NCBI GenBank assembly: GCA_932182025.1
Contig: CAKNXK010000010.1
Span: 124,001-188,000, forward strand
Length of the DNA: 64,000 nt
Source: an uncultured Candidatus Melainabacteria bacterium
Lineage (GTDB): Bacteria > Cyanobacteriota > Vampirovibrionia > Gastranaerophilales > Gastranaerophilaceae
Direction: 5' to 3'
Shown: positions 16,461-26,396 of the stretch, one piece after another
Position numbering within the stretch: the stretch's first letter is position 1
Layout: every line of letters starts with the position of its first letter
Made by a program: the position numbers and the translations under genes
Notes under the pieces: generated by a model
Database searches by the model: none
What the model was told of the DNA's origin: nothing
The model's input: only the letters and a program-made list of their open reading frames with translations

Positions 16461-17810
16461 TTAGCTTAATTTTGATTTTAAAATTCTTGCAGTTGAATGT
16501 AAAATATCCACACTCGTTGAAAATGGCGGAGAATAAGTTAAATCAATATCTAACAAATCTTCAACCGTTATTCTTTCTGCAAGACCAATAGAAACCGCAT
16601 TAACTTTTTTATCAGCATCTCCGCAGCCAATTGCCTGAATACCCAATAATCTGTGAGAGCGACGGTCTGCAATAAGTTTAAGTGTAATATTCTCAACTTC
16701 AGGCATATACCCTGCTTTATCACGTTTTGTTACGACTACAGAAACTGTATCGTAACCAAGTTTTTGGGCAAGTTTTTCTGATAAACCGCTCATTGAAATA
16801 TTTAAATCCAAATATCTTGTAACAGCAGAGCCCAATACACCTTCAAAATCTTCACTACCGCCGCAAAGATTCACTGCTGCAACACGCCCTTCTTTATTGG
16901 CAGTAGAACCCAAAGGTATCCACATAGGAGTATTAGAAATAATATTTATTTTCTCTACACAATCACCACAAGCGTAAATATCAGGGATATTAGTCTGCAT
17001 TCTGCTATTAACCTTAATGGCGCCTGTTATACCTAAAGCAATTCCCGCCTCTTGAGCAATATCAACAACCGGTCTTACTCCCGCTGAAATAACAACCATT
17101 TCGCTTTCAAATCCGGAACCTTTGAGTGTTAAAGCTCCTTTAACAACATCATCTCCAAGAAACTCACTCACTACATCATCTGTAATAAGCTTAACCCTGC
17201 CCTCAGAATTTTCTATAATATAATCCTGTATCAGAGTAGAAATATCTTCATCAAATACAGATAGAATAAATGGCGCACGCTCAACCAGTGTAACGTTTTT
17301 CCCGTTTCTGACAAATGCTTCCAAAAGCTCAATACTAATATATCCGCCGCCAATAATAGTAATATTCTGAACTTTTTCCATTGTCTCACGGATTGCAACA
17401 CCGTCTTCAAGAGTTCTAAGGTTATAAATATTTTTTAGTTTAACATCAGGAAAAGCATCCATATCAGGAGCAGCACCTGTTGCAATCACAAGCTTGTCAT
17501 AAGTCACAAAGCTTGTTTCATCTGTTTTAAGATTTCTTACCATTATTTTCTTATCAACAGGAAGAATTTTTGTTACACGATTTTGAAGGTGTACATTAAT
17601 CCCGCTTTTTTCAAACTCTTCTACAGGACGCACAATAAGTTTTTGCCAGTCCTGAAAGTTTCCTTCTACATAATAAGGTAAACCGCAAGCCGAATAAGAA
17701 ACATGTGTGTCTTGAGTATAAATATGAACTTCCGCATCAGGAAGCATTCTTTTTGATTTAGCAGCAGCTTTAGCGCCTGCTGCGACTCCGCCTATAATAA
17801 TTATTTTCAT
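16461..17810 (-). CDS. FAD-dependent NADH oxidase / CoA-disulfide reductase family
   Basis: 449 residues of the pyridine nucleotide-disulfide class with a single redox Cys: Cys42 in SYSACGLPYYV. FAD-binding GGVAAGAKAA is at the N-terminus, NAD-binding IIGGGYISIE in the middle, and the second FAD motif IYACGDC near residue 290. This is the pattern of CoA-disulfide reductase, NADH oxidase or NADH peroxidase, and these cannot be separated here. Likely role is thiol redox balance or oxygen detoxification in an anaerobe. Last gene of the minus-strand run that begins at nadA. Confidence 0.85.
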   Translation of the reverse strand: MKIIIIGGVAAGAKAAAKSKRMLPDAEVHIYTQDTHVSYSACGLPYYVEGNFQDWQKLIVRPVEEFEKSGINVHLQNRVTKILPVDKKIMVRNLKTDETSFVTYDKLVIATGAAPDMDAFPDVKLKNIYNLRTLEDGVAIRETMEKVQNITIIGGGYISIELLEAFVRNGKNVTLVERAPFILSVFDEDISTLIQDYIIENSEGRVKLITDDVVSEFLGDDVVKGALTLKGSGFESEMVVISAGVRPVVDIAQEAGIALGITGAIKVNSRMQTNIPDIYACGDCVEKINIISNTPMWIPLGSTANKEGRVAAVNLCGGSEDFEGVLGSAVTRYLDLNISMSGLSEKLAQKLGYDTVSVVVTKRDKAGYMPEVENITLKLIADRRSHRLLGIQAIGCGDADKKVNAVSIGLAERITVEDLLDIDLTYSPPFSTSVDILHSTARILKSKLS

Positions 17811-17857
17811 AATGAGATTATGAAAAGTTTTATCAGGCTTATCAATTGGACATGTTT

Positions 17858-19219
17858 CTATTTCGATATCAGTAATATAATATCGTTGAATATTACAAAT
17901 ATCATCAATAAAATCAACAGTGAGAAAAATACAGATGAAATTGTTTCAATTACTTTCTCATTTAAAGGTTTTCCTGTAATTTTTTCTATCAGCAAGAACA
18001 CAAGATGTCCGCCATCTAATGCAGGAATTGGCAAGATATTAAGCAGAGCAAGATTCATAGAAATCAATGCCGCAAGCAAAAATCCTGATGATTTTCCTGC
18101 TTTATCAATCATATCACCGCCGATTTTAGTAATAGCAACAACTCCATGCAAGTCTTTCATAGGGATATTACCTGTAAACAATTGCCCCAAAGAATAAACC
18201 ATTGTTGCAGTATTATCCCAAAGATAATGATTACTTTCTTTAATCATAGAAACCGGTGTTTTGGTAGACACAAGAGTTTGTTTAGAAGCTAAACCTAAGC
18301 CGATAAGCCCTTTATCGTCAGGATAAATCGGATTAAGTTCAATTTCCTGTCCTTCGCGTACAACGGTTACATTCACCGGATGAGCACCGTCAGAAACAGC
18401 TTTTGCAATATCATAAAGTGTATATTTACCGTCAGAAGTATAAACAGTTTTTTTATCAAGTTCTTTTGCAAGAGTTTTAATACTATTGTCTAATTTTACA
18501 CCTTCCCTTTTGAAATACTTAGCACCTTTTGCTGCATATTTATCCATTGTAATAATATCTGCTTCTACTTTTTCAGGAAGTCTGATTGAGAGCTCGGCTG
18601 GAATAACCTCATCTTTTTCTAATCCCGGGTTTAATCCTTTTAATAAATCATAATTCTTATCAATAGTTTCTTGAGATACAATGCCGTTATTTCGTGCACT
18701 GTTCTTAACAATAGTCACAAAAGTATATGCATTATTTACATCAGTACCGTTTGCTTTCAAAATTCTATCGCCTGTTTGAATACCTGAATTCCATACACTT
18801 GCATCCTTAGGTGCACTAATCTCGCCCGCATATATTTCATAGTTTCCTGAAGGAAGGTGTTTTGAATATGCAGCTACAAATAAAACAAGCAAGAACGCAC
18901 AAATAACATTTGCTATCACACCTGCAGATACAACAATAGCTCTTTGCCATACGGGTTTATTTGCAAACCTGTCTTCTGAATCAGCAGGCAAATCACAGTC
19001 CTTATCGTCATCAGGAAAAGAAACATAGCCGCCTAAGAGAAATGCATGTACAACAATTTCAATATCACCGCATTGTTTTTTATAAATTGTCGGGCCAAAA
19101 GGAAGACCAAAACCAAATCTTTCAACTTTTATTCCAAAAGCGCGTGCTGCAAAAAAATGTCCCGCTTCATGAACAAAAATTAATAACCCTAACAAAAGTA
19201 TCATTATAAAAATTGACAT
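17858..19219 (-). CDS. rseP: Site-2 protease, RseP family
   Basis: 453 residues. HEAGH (17-21) in the first membrane helix and LPIPALDGGH near the C-terminus are the zinc ligands of intramembrane metalloproteases. The middle holds PDZ-like sequence with a longer than usual insert that contains a lysine-rich helical part. It sits in the inner membrane and would cut membrane-anchored regulators. It is co-directional with the TPR and sigma-factor genes upstream. Confidence 0.9.
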   Translation of the reverse strand: MSIFIMILLLGLLIFVHEAGHFFAARAFGIKVERFGFGLPFGPTIYKKQCGDIEIVVHAFLLGGYVSFPDDDKDCDLPADSEDRFANKPVWQRAIVVSAGVIANVICAFLLVLFVAAYSKHLPSGNYEIYAGEISAPKDASVWNSGIQTGDRILKANGTDVNNAYTFVTIVKNSARNNGIVSQETIDKNYDLLKGLNPGLEKDEVIPAELSIRLPEKVEADIITMDKYAAKGAKYFKREGVKLDNSIKTLAKELDKKTVYTSDGKYTLYDIAKAVSDGAHPVNVTVVREGQEIELNPIYPDDKGLIGLGLASKQTLVSTKTPVSMIKESNHYLWDNTATMVYSLGQLFTGNIPMKDLHGVVAITKIGGDMIDKAGKSSGFLLAALISMNLALLNILPIPALDGGHLVFLLIEKITGKPLNEKVIETISSVFFSLLILLMIFVIFNDIILLISK

Positions 19220-19238
19220 TACAAATCTCCTATAACTA

Positions 19239-21014
19239 TTATGATAAGCGTCTTATCATCTCATGAGCATCTTCGTTTTCAGGGAAAATGTCCACAACTT
19301 TATCCAAATACTCTAATGCGCTGTCATTATCTTTGAGAGCCTCATAGCATTTTGCTATCTGCATTAACAAAGATACGCTTTTAGGGCTTTTTGCATAAAT
19401 ATTTTTAAACACATTCAATGCACTTTGATATTCACCTAATTCAAAGTATGTAAGTGCTAAAGTATTCTGGGTTTCAATATCAGGATTTTGTTCCACAGCT
19501 CTTATAAGATATCTTTTAGCATCCTCATACTCGTGTTTTGCAAACAAAATTCTACCTGCACAAAACTGCACATACTCGTGATGCGGCTGAACTTTTAGTG
19601 CTTTCATAATATAATCATGAGCTTGATCAATTTGGTTCAAAATCAGTTTATTCAATGCCATAAAAGTAAGCGCAAGAACATTCTCTGGCTCCACATCCAA
19701 TGCTTCTGTATAATATCTTTCCGCCTCAAGATTTTCTGAAATAGAATACAAGAAATTACCATACTCAAACAATATTTCAAAATCATTAGGAGCAAGCTTC
19801 ATAGCTGTTTCAAACTCTTCTCTTGCATAATCAAAAAGTCTTTTATTTAAATAAATTATGCCCAAATCCTTATGCGCCTTAGCAATTTCAGGATTCATAC
19901 GGATAACTTTTTTAAGCATTTTTTCAGCCGTATCAGTATCGCAAAGACTTGATGAAAGTATTGCATATTGATGAAGAATTTCTGCAGATACTTTATTTTT
20001 CAAAAGAATATTATCATAGATATCTTTTGCTTTATTAAGCTGATTTGTTTTAATATACAAACTTGCGAGTTTTTGAGCCGGCAAAATAAATTTAGGATTT
20101 ATATAAACGATTTCTTCAAGCATTTTAATTGCAGTCTGAAACTCGCCTAATGCCTCATAACAAGTAACAATATTATATTTGTAATTCTCTTTGCCGGGAC
20201 ACATTAAAGCAAGCTGTTTATAATGCTTAAGAGCGCTTTCATATCTTCCTAATTTAACCTCTGACATTGCAAGAGCTGTAAGAAAACTTTCATCTTCTTC
20301 AAGCTCAAGCGCTTTTGTTAAGTATTCGCAAGCTTTCTCATGATTTTGCTGAATTTGATAAGCCGAACCAATATTGAAATATGCCATTACACTTTTAGGA
20401 TTGATTTCAAGTGCTTTTTTATAAGTTTGAATAGCCTCTGTGCTTTTACCCTGAGCCATATAGCAGGTTCCTAAACTATTTAAAGTTCCAAGATTATCAG
20501 GGTCCTTTTCAAGCGCTTTCACCAGAGGTTCTTGAGCGTTTGCAAACTCTTTGTTCTTCATATAAGCAGTACCAATGATAAAATCATAAATATAGTTCTC
20601 TGCATCTAATTCAGAAGCTCTTTGCGCATATTTAACAGCTTCTAATGGTTCATTAAGTCTTAATAAAATAATACAAAGACTTTGATAAGCTTCCATGTAC
20701 TCACCGCGAAGCTCAATTACTTTAATATAAGCGTTCTTGGCAGAAGTAAAATCGGCTAATTTTTCATAACATTTTGCAAGATAGAACCACGAAGTAGCGT
20801 CCTCAGGCTCGAATTTTACAACAGTCTCAAAATGAGTTCTTGCCGTAAACCATAATTCAAGATTAACATCTGTTAAACCTGCTAATTTTAAAAGCTCGAT
20901 ATTATCCGGAGCTTCCTTCAAAGCCTCTTCAATCAAAGGTTTTGCACTATCAAAATCTTTTATTCCAACCAGTTCTGTAATTCTATCTAAATCAATCATA
21001 TATTTACCCGCCAA
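19239..21014 (-). CDS. Tetratricopeptide repeat protein
   Basis: 591 residues made almost wholly of about fifteen TPR units (for example NLGTLNSLGTCYMAQGKSTE, SVMAYFNIGSAYQIQ). No signal peptide, so cytosolic; a protein-protein scaffold is the safe call. The ATG lies inside the sigma-factor gene (11-base overlap), so expression is coupled to it, and rseP follows 19 bases later. Confidence 0.85.
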   Translation of the reverse strand: MAGKYMIDLDRITELVGIKDFDSAKPLIEEALKEAPDNIELLKLAGLTDVNLELWFTARTHFETVVKFEPEDATSWFYLAKCYEKLADFTSAKNAYIKVIELRGEYMEAYQSLCIILLRLNEPLEAVKYAQRASELDAENYIYDFIIGTAYMKNKEFANAQEPLVKALEKDPDNLGTLNSLGTCYMAQGKSTEAIQTYKKALEINPKSVMAYFNIGSAYQIQQNHEKACEYLTKALELEEDESFLTALAMSEVKLGRYESALKHYKQLALMCPGKENYKYNIVTCYEALGEFQTAIKMLEEIVYINPKFILPAQKLASLYIKTNQLNKAKDIYDNILLKNKVSAEILHQYAILSSSLCDTDTAEKMLKKVIRMNPEIAKAHKDLGIIYLNKRLFDYAREEFETAMKLAPNDFEILFEYGNFLYSISENLEAERYYTEALDVEPENVLALTFMALNKLILNQIDQAHDYIMKALKVQPHHEYVQFCAGRILFAKHEYEDAKRYLIRAVEQNPDIETQNTLALTYFELGEYQSALNVFKNIYAKSPKSVSLLMQIAKCYEALKDNDSALEYLDKVVDIFPENEDAHEMIRRLS

Positions 21015-22008
21015 AATAGTTTTTCAAGCCCGAAGTCAAATTTTTATTCTTACAAAGCTTTTTCAATTTTGAAATAGCTCTGTTTTCAATCTGACGAATT
21101 CTTTCTCTTGAAACCCCATAAATTGTACCTATTTCATCAAGGGTTTTCTTATTTCCATTGTTGTTTAACCCAAATCTAAGAATAAGAACATCACGCTCTT
21201 TTGGACTCAATTGGTCTAACATAGCCTTGATATCATCCAACAAACTTTCCTGAGAAACCAAAGATTCCGGAGCAAGAGTTGATTCATCTACAATGTAGTC
21301 AATAATCTTATTCGAATCATCTTTTTGACCAGTTGGAGTATCAATACTAATTGTAGACTGTGTTGATTTAATAATAGAAGTCAGTTTTGAAACAGGAATC
21401 CCCATTTTATCAGCAATTTCCTGTTTGTTAGGTATTCTTCCCAACTCGGTTGTTAAATCAACAGTTGCTTTTTTAATCTTATTAATAGACTCAATCAAGT
21501 GGATTGGAAGTCTGATAATTCTTGCCTTGTCTGCAATCGCTCTTGTAATAGATTGCTGAACCCACCAAGTAGCATAAGTTGAAAACTTATAACCCTTAGT
21601 ATAATCAAATTTTTCGGTTGCTTTAATCAAACCCAAATTACCTTCCTGAATTAAATCAAGAAATGATAACCCGCGTCCTATATACTTTTTAGCAATACTT
21701 ACAACAAGTCTTAAATTAGCATTAATAAGAACTTTTCTTGCAAACTCGCTTTGTGTTTCATAGATTTTCTTTGCAACTTCAAGCTCTTCTTCCACAGAAA
21801 GAAGCGGAATTTTACCGATTTGCTGCAAATATATTCTTACGGAATCATCAGAATTTACAGAATTTAGACTTTCTTGTGTTTTAGGCTCCTCAATAGAAAT
21901 ATTTTCTTCATCATCAAGATCATCAACAGGCTCAATACTATGAAAATCTACTCCTTCATCCGAAATATCATCAACCATAATATTCAGTTTATTTTTTTGT
22001 TTAACCAT
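21004..22008 (-). CDS. RNA polymerase sigma-70 factor, RpoD/SigA type
   Basis: 334 residues. Region 1.2 (DSVRIYLQQIGKIPLLS), region 2 with NLRLVVSIAKKYIGRG, DLIQEGNLGLIKA and STYATWWVQQSITRAI, region 3, and region 4.2 with TLDEIGTIYGVSRERIRQIE are all present. The N-terminus is a short acidic tail of about 55 residues in place of a full region 1.1. It may be the primary sigma factor or a group 2 relative; no other sigma gene is visible to compare. Followed by the TPR gene with an 11-base overlap, and preceded by rlmB (2-base gap). Confidence 0.93.
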   Translation of the reverse strand: MVKQKNKLNIMVDDISDEGVDFHSIEPVDDLDDEENISIEEPKTQESLNSVNSDDSVRIYLQQIGKIPLLSVEEELEVAKKIYETQSEFARKVLINANLRLVVSIAKKYIGRGLSFLDLIQEGNLGLIKATEKFDYTKGYKFSTYATWWVQQSITRAIADKARIIRLPIHLIESINKIKKATVDLTTELGRIPNKQEIADKMGIPVSKLTSIIKSTQSTISIDTPTGQKDDSNKIIDYIVDESTLAPESLVSQESLLDDIKAMLDQLSPKERDVLILRFGLNNNGNKKTLDEIGTIYGVSRERIRQIENRAISKLKKLCKNKNLTSGLKNYFGG

Positions 22009-22010
22009 TT

Positions 22011-22763
22011 TTATCCTCTTCTTTTTGATAATCGTTGTTTTACGCTCTCAAACAATATTATAGCAGCAGCGTTAGAAACATTTAAAGAATTAAAGTTTGT
22101 TAACATAGGTATTTTAACTTTAAAATCCGCTAACTTCAATAATGATTTTGAAATTCCCGCATGCTCAGCACCCATAATAAGCGCAAAATTCATATCTGTA
22201 TAATCAATATCATAATAATTATCATCAGCATGATGATCAGAAGCAATTACCCAGTAGTTCTTTTCTTTTAACCTTTGTACAGCACCCACAATACTATTTA
22301 CTTTTATTATAGAAATGTGATTTACCGCACCGGCACTGGTTTTTTCAACAGTAGAGTTCACAAGAACACCTCTTCGCGAAGGAAGAATTATACCATCCAC
22401 TCCGGCACAAACCGCAGAACGTATAATTGCACCAAGATTATGAGAGTCCTCAACACCATCCAAAATAATTACCGAAGCCAATTTGTCAGCATGTTTTTCA
22501 ATAAAATCATCTAATTCAACATACTTTACAGGTGCAATTTGTGCAATTACACCTTGATGTCGTGCTTCATGGGCGATTTGATTTAATTTTTCCTTACCGA
22601 CAAATTGAAAAACAATTCCATTTTTTTTAGCAAGGTCTTTAATTTTTTCAATTTTTTCATCCGAACGGGATGTATTAGAAATCAATATTCTGTTAAACTC
22701 ACGATTAGCAGCTTCAAGAGCTTCAATCACAGCATTCTTTCCATAAATAAAAGTTTCTTCCAT
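22011..22763 (-). CDS. rlmB: 23S rRNA (guanosine-2'-O-)-methyltransferase RlmB / SpoU family
   Basis: The ATG at 22763 (MEETFIYGKNAVIEALE) is the family start and forms TAATG with the nadA stop. An upstream in-frame start inside nadA is not needed. 250 residues: substrate-binding N-domain, then a SPOUT fold with LDGVEDSHNLGAIIRSA, MGAEHAGIS and SLNVSNAAAIILFE. It methylates 23S rRNA (G2251 in E. coli) or a related RNA. Confidence 0.92.
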   Translation of the reverse strand: MEETFIYGKNAVIEALEAANREFNRILISNTSRSDEKIEKIKDLAKKNGIVFQFVGKEKLNQIAHEARHQGVIAQIAPVKYVELDDFIEKHADKLASVIILDGVEDSHNLGAIIRSAVCAGVDGIILPSRRGVLVNSTVEKTSAGAVNHISIIKVNSIVGAVQRLKEKNYWVIASDHHADDNYYDIDYTDMNFALIMGAEHAGISKSLLKLADFKVKIPMLTNFNSLNVSNAAAIILFESVKQRLSKRRG

Positions 22764-23671
22764 TATACAGATACCTTTAACATTCTTTCTATACATTTAG
22801 CACTCAGTTTACGAGTGGTTTCATCAAGAGTAATCTCATTTGTTTCATGTTCTAAGGAATAAAGAATTTCTTCTAAAGTTGTAAGCTTCATGCTTTCACA
22901 TAACATGTTATCCTGTATCAGAACAAATTCTTTATGAGGATAATCACGTCTTAGCCTGTCTACAACACCTTTTTCCGTAACAATAACAAATTTATTATCC
23001 GAACTGTTTTTAACATAATTAATAATACCGCTCGTACTGCCTACATAATCACCCAAAGCACTTACTTCTGGCTTACACTCAGGGTGGATTAAAATTTTTG
23101 TATCAGGATGTTCTTTTCTTGCTTTAAGAATATCATCAACAGTAATATTATTATGTATAGGACAGTGCCCGTCATAAGTAATTACTTCAACACCTTCAAG
23201 CTTTGATTCTACCCACTTGCCAAGATTTGCATCAGGCACAAATAACACTTTTGGCGCATTAAGACTTTGCACAATCTTAAGCGCATTAGAACTTGTGCAG
23301 CAAATATCACACTTAGATTTAACCTCTGCAGTTGAATTTATGTAACATACAGTTGGCAAATTCGGATACTGTTTTTTAAAATCCTCCATTTGATGTAGGT
23401 CAATCATGTCAGCCATGAGACACCCGGCATTGATATTTGGTAATAGGACCTTTTTATCGGGCGATATTGTCTTTGCGGTTTGTGCCATAAAATAAACTCC
23501 AGCAAAAACAATAATTTCCGCATCTGTTTCCTGCGCTTTTTGGCTTAAATAAAGCGAATCACCAACATAGTCAGCAACTTCATCAATTTCGATATTCTGG
23601 TAGCTGTGTGCCAGTATTATCGCTTTTTTTTCCTGTTTTAAGTTCTTAATTCTCTCTACAATGTTTTTCAT
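22763..23671 (-). CDS. nadA: Quinolinate synthase
   Basis: 302 residues, typical. Three cluster-binding cysteines appear in NAGCLMAD, CDICCTSSNA and HPECKPE, which hold the 4Fe-4S cluster. It condenses iminoaspartate with dihydroxyacetone phosphate for NAD synthesis; nadB and nadC are not in the window. First gene of the run nadA-rlmB-sigma-TPR-rseP-NADH oxidase. Confidence 0.95.
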   Translation of the reverse strand: MKNIVERIKNLKQEKKAIILAHSYQNIEIDEVADYVGDSLYLSQKAQETDAEIIVFAGVYFMAQTAKTISPDKKVLLPNINAGCLMADMIDLHQMEDFKKQYPNLPTVCYINSTAEVKSKCDICCTSSNALKIVQSLNAPKVLFVPDANLGKWVESKLEGVEVITYDGHCPIHNNITVDDILKARKEHPDTKILIHPECKPEVSALGDYVGSTSGIINYVKNSSDNKFVIVTEKGVVDRLRRDYPHKEFVLIQDNMLCESMKLTTLEEILYSLEHETNEITLDETTRKLSAKCIERMLKVSV

Positions 23672-23684
23672 TTATAATACCCTG

Positions 23685-23711
23685 TGTACAAAATTTAAAT
23701 TTTATTGTACA
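23685..23711. promoter_or_regulatory. Inverted repeat in the nadA/pilM divergent region
   Basis: TGTACA at 23685-23690 and again at 23706-23711 flank a near-symmetric AAATTTAAATTTTA centre, making a 27-bp imperfect palindrome in the 66-base gap between the divergent nadA and PilM-like genes. It may bind a shared regulator. Confidence 0.4.
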
Positions 23712-23737
23712 ATAAAAAAAAATAGGAAGAAATAAGC

Positions 23738-25384
23738 ATGGCATTTAATCTTTTTAAGAAAAATATAGTAGTCGGGGTATCCGTTAATCCCGAGCTAGGA
23801 TTAGAGGTTGCGCAAATTGACTTCGCAACCAAGACAGTACTTAAATATGGTACAAAACAATTAGGTTACGACAATCTCAGAAAAGAGATTGCAGATTTAG
23901 ACCTCTTCAAAGAAACATTATCAGATCTATTAATAGAATTAGAAATTCCAAAAGGCTCTGAAATCGTATTAAATATACCTACAATTCTATTCAAAGTAGA
24001 AGACTTTTCAGCTGCAATGGAAGCTAACTTGGTTGAAATGCAGATTGAGGAAACTCTATCGGCTTATCCGGTATTCCAAAATAATGAACCTGCGATAAGT
24101 GCTGTAAGATTACCGGTTTCTACAATTCAAAATAACAAAATTGCTTATACAGCAGCTCAAAAAGTTACTTTGATTGAAATTGCAATGCAAATCAAATCAT
24201 TGGGCTACACTGTTATTGGTATTGATACATCAGTTAACTCAGTATTAAACGCTTTGATTTATAATGAGAGAGTTGATATTGCAGCAGATTCTAACTGGGT
24301 ATTATTAATAGTAGATAACAATGCTTGCAGAATTATCCCAATGTTGGGTAAATCTTATGTAGACAGTTTTGAAGAAAAAATTGCAATTGGTGAAGTTTTA
24401 GGCGACGCAGAAAATTATGGCACAGTAATTTCAGCTGTATCACCAATTCTAAAGAATGTTCCGTCAAAAAGACTATACGTTCTTTCAAGGACAAACGTAA
24501 TCAATGCAGAAGTTCTTGCAGGAAAATTAACTTATAACGGACAAATCATTCACCACAATGACAATATTTTCTCAGAAGCTCCTTATCTGGAAACAGCACC
24601 TGGAATTACAGAACAAGCAGCTAAAATGATTTCGCTTGACGTTATCGGTGCCGCTATTAACAGAGAATTTGGTGAATATTCGGTTGCTCCAATTAATATG
24701 TTCAACTCTTCACTTGGTGAAGTTTACGAAAACGAACAACCTTTAAAATTAAATGTTGGACCTGGTTTTGTCTTAACATTAGAAAATATGATTATAGCTT
24801 CTGTTGCTTTTGCACTAATCATTCTTTTGATTATTGCAGGAGTTATGATTCCGCTAAAAGCTAAAATTAGCAGTAATAATAACGAAATTAGTAATATTGA
24901 GTCACAAATCGCAAGCATTCAAAAATTCTTGGATGAAAACAAAAATGTATCTGCGGATATGTTTGATGAAGGCGATGAAGTTAGAATCGGTTTACAGCAC
25001 AACAAAAACGTATACACATATTACACTGTTGTTGGTACTGAAATACCTAAAAAATTATGGCTTACTCATTTACAACTTGGCAACAATATTACAATTGAAG
25101 GTCAAGCTGATAATCTAGAAAGCGTTTACAGCTTCTTCAGAAACGTTAAGGATTATAACCCAACTTCTGAAATCAAATTACAAAAGTTAGGTTTAGCTAC
25201 AAAATCAAAACTTGTAGAACTTGCTGATGAAGAAAATTTTGATACAGATTCAATCATTACATCTATGAATGCTGATTTCTATGAATTCAGAATTTCTGAT
25301 GCACCGGAAGTTGCCGTTAATAAGAAACCGGAATCTGAAAACAACTCTAACGGAGAGCTTCCTAACGTAGATTTAGGTGAATAA
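23738..25384 (+). CDS. PilM-PilN-like fusion protein of a type IV pilus / type II secretion platform
   Basis: 548 residues. The N-terminal ~340 residues resemble the actin-like PilM fold (VGVSVNPELGLEVAQ start, GYTVIGIDTSVNSVLNAL in the middle). One membrane helix follows at about 351-373, then a short coiled coil and a ferredoxin-like PilN-type domain (PKKLWLTHLQL, then ITIEGQADNLESVYSF). Normally PilM and PilN are separate proteins. The gene is followed 19 bases later by a PilO-like gene, which supports the assignment. The ATP-binding motifs of PilM are not obvious, so nucleotide use is uncertain. Confidence 0.65.
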   Translation: MAFNLFKKNIVVGVSVNPELGLEVAQIDFATKTVLKYGTKQLGYDNLRKEIADLDLFKETLSDLLIELEIPKGSEIVLNIPTILFKVEDFSAAMEANLVEMQIEETLSAYPVFQNNEPAISAVRLPVSTIQNNKIAYTAAQKVTLIEIAMQIKSLGYTVIGIDTSVNSVLNALIYNERVDIAADSNWVLLIVDNNACRIIPMLGKSYVDSFEEKIAIGEVLGDAENYGTVISAVSPILKNVPSKRLYVLSRTNVINAEVLAGKLTYNGQIIHHNDNIFSEAPYLETAPGITEQAAKMISLDVIGAAINREFGEYSVAPINMFNSSLGEVYENEQPLKLNVGPGFVLTLENMIIASVAFALIILLIIAGVMIPLKAKISSNNNEISNIESQIASIQKFLDENKNVSADMFDEGDEVRIGLQHNKNVYTYYTVVGTEIPKKLWLTHLQLGNNITIEGQADNLESVYSFFRNVKDYNPTSEIKLQKLGLATKSKLVELADEENFDTDSIITSMNADFYEFRISDAPEVAVNKKPESENNSNGELPNVDLGE

Positions 25385-25403
25385 TACAAAAGGACAAAGT
25401 TAA

Positions 25404-26036
25404 ATGGAAAAGTATAAAAAATATTATGGTGTAATGCTCTTTGCCGCTGTTGCTTTAGCATGTGTGCTTGGCGGTTATTACATGATAACACCACAAATCG
25501 CAGAACATACAAGCTCAGAAAGTAATCTTCAACAAAAACAAAATGAATTGCAAGGAAAACAGGCTGAAAGAGGTCGTGTAATTAACAAACTTAAACAACT
25601 TAAGGACTCAATTGCAACTTCTCAAAAGAAAATTTATTCACCTGTTGAATCTGATTTAGGCAATGATACTTTATTTTTCACTTTGTATAATGATTTAATT
25701 GAAATGGTTCATGCTAATTCAGTTAAAATCAAATCAATAGATTACTCATACAATCCTGCGTCAGACAAATTCGTTGAATTTGGTAAAGATGTATATTTTG
25801 TTTGTGATGTTGATATGGAATTAGTTTCTAACTATGTTAACCTTGGGAAATTAATCCAGGACATCTATCAATATCCTTATTACATCAAAATCAATGAAAT
25901 GGATATCAAACCATATGAAAAGGATAAAACAATTCTTGTTACTAATATGAGTTTAAGACTATATGCTCATACAGCACCGGTAGAAGAAGAAGCAGAGCCG
26001 GCAGCTGGTACACAAACAGATGTAAATTTAGAATAA
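25404..26036 (+). CDS. PilO-like inner-membrane pilus assembly protein
   Basis: 210 residues: an N-terminal membrane helix (about 8-28), a coiled coil (QQKQNELQGKQAERGRVINK), then a PilO-type ferredoxin-like fold with YNDLIEMVHANSVKIKSIDY and a VNLGKLIQDIYQYPYYIKI strand. The C-terminus is acidic and Ala-rich. In pilus systems PilN and PilO form the inner-membrane alignment complex. Second and last gene of the unit, with a terminator right after it. Confidence 0.65.
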   Translation: MEKYKKYYGVMLFAAVALACVLGGYYMITPQIAEHTSSESNLQQKQNELQGKQAERGRVINKLKQLKDSIATSQKKIYSPVESDLGNDTLFFTLYNDLIEMVHANSVKIKSIDYSYNPASDKFVEFGKDVYFVCDVDMELVSNYVNLGKLIQDIYQYPYYIKINEMDIKPYEKDKTILVTNMSLRLYAHTAPVEEEAEPAAGTQTDVNLE

Positions 26037-26044
26037 TAAAAAAG

Positions 26045-26068
26045 AGAGCCCAGAAGGGCTCTTTTTTT
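26045..26068 (+). terminator. Terminator of the PilMN-PilO unit
   Basis: AGAGCCC-agaa-GGGCTCT followed by six T. Confidence 0.85.
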
Positions 26069-26093
26069 ATATTATATTTAAAAATTTTTGCAT

Positions 26094-26122
26094 AAAAAAA
26101 GAGGTTTCAAAACCTCTTTTTT
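26094..26122. terminator. Bidirectional terminator by tRNA-Val
   Basis: GAGGTT (26101-26106) and AACCTC (26111-26116) with A-runs before and T-runs after; it ends the tRNA-Val transcript on the minus strand. Confidence 0.7.
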
Positions 26123-26129
26123 AAAATGG

Positions 26130-26202
26130 TGGGCGTTAGAAGACTCGAACTTCTGACCCTCTCCTTGTAAGGGAGACGCTCTACCAACTGAGCTAAACGC
26201 CC
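26130..26202 (-). tRNA. tRNA-Val (TAC)
   Basis: 73-nt cloverleaf: acceptor GGGCGTT/AACGCCC, anticodon stem TCTCC/GGAGA with loop CTTACAA (anticodon TAC), T-arm AGAAG-TTCGAGT-CTTCT, discriminator A, no encoded CCA. Confidence 0.95.
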
Positions 26203-26264
26203 ATCTTGGCGCCTTAACTAGGGGATTTTGTTATCACCTGAGCTAATTGACCTCGACATTTATT

Positions 26265-26292
26265 ATAATACTTGCTCAAGAATTAAAGTCAA
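26265..26292 (-). promoter_or_regulatory. Promoter of tRNA-Val
   Basis: Minus strand -35 TTGACT (26292-26287), 16-base spacer, -10 TATTAT (26270-26265), with an overlapping TATAAT three bases further on. It leaves a leader of about 55 bases. Nothing else is seen between it and the gene at 26397. Confidence 0.5.
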
Positions 26293-26396
26293 GCACTTCA
26301 TTTAATGAATATATTAAGTTTTGTTAAATAAAAAAGCAATTTTAAGCTTTATACATACTTTATATATATAACACGAGTAATTATGAGGATAAAAAT

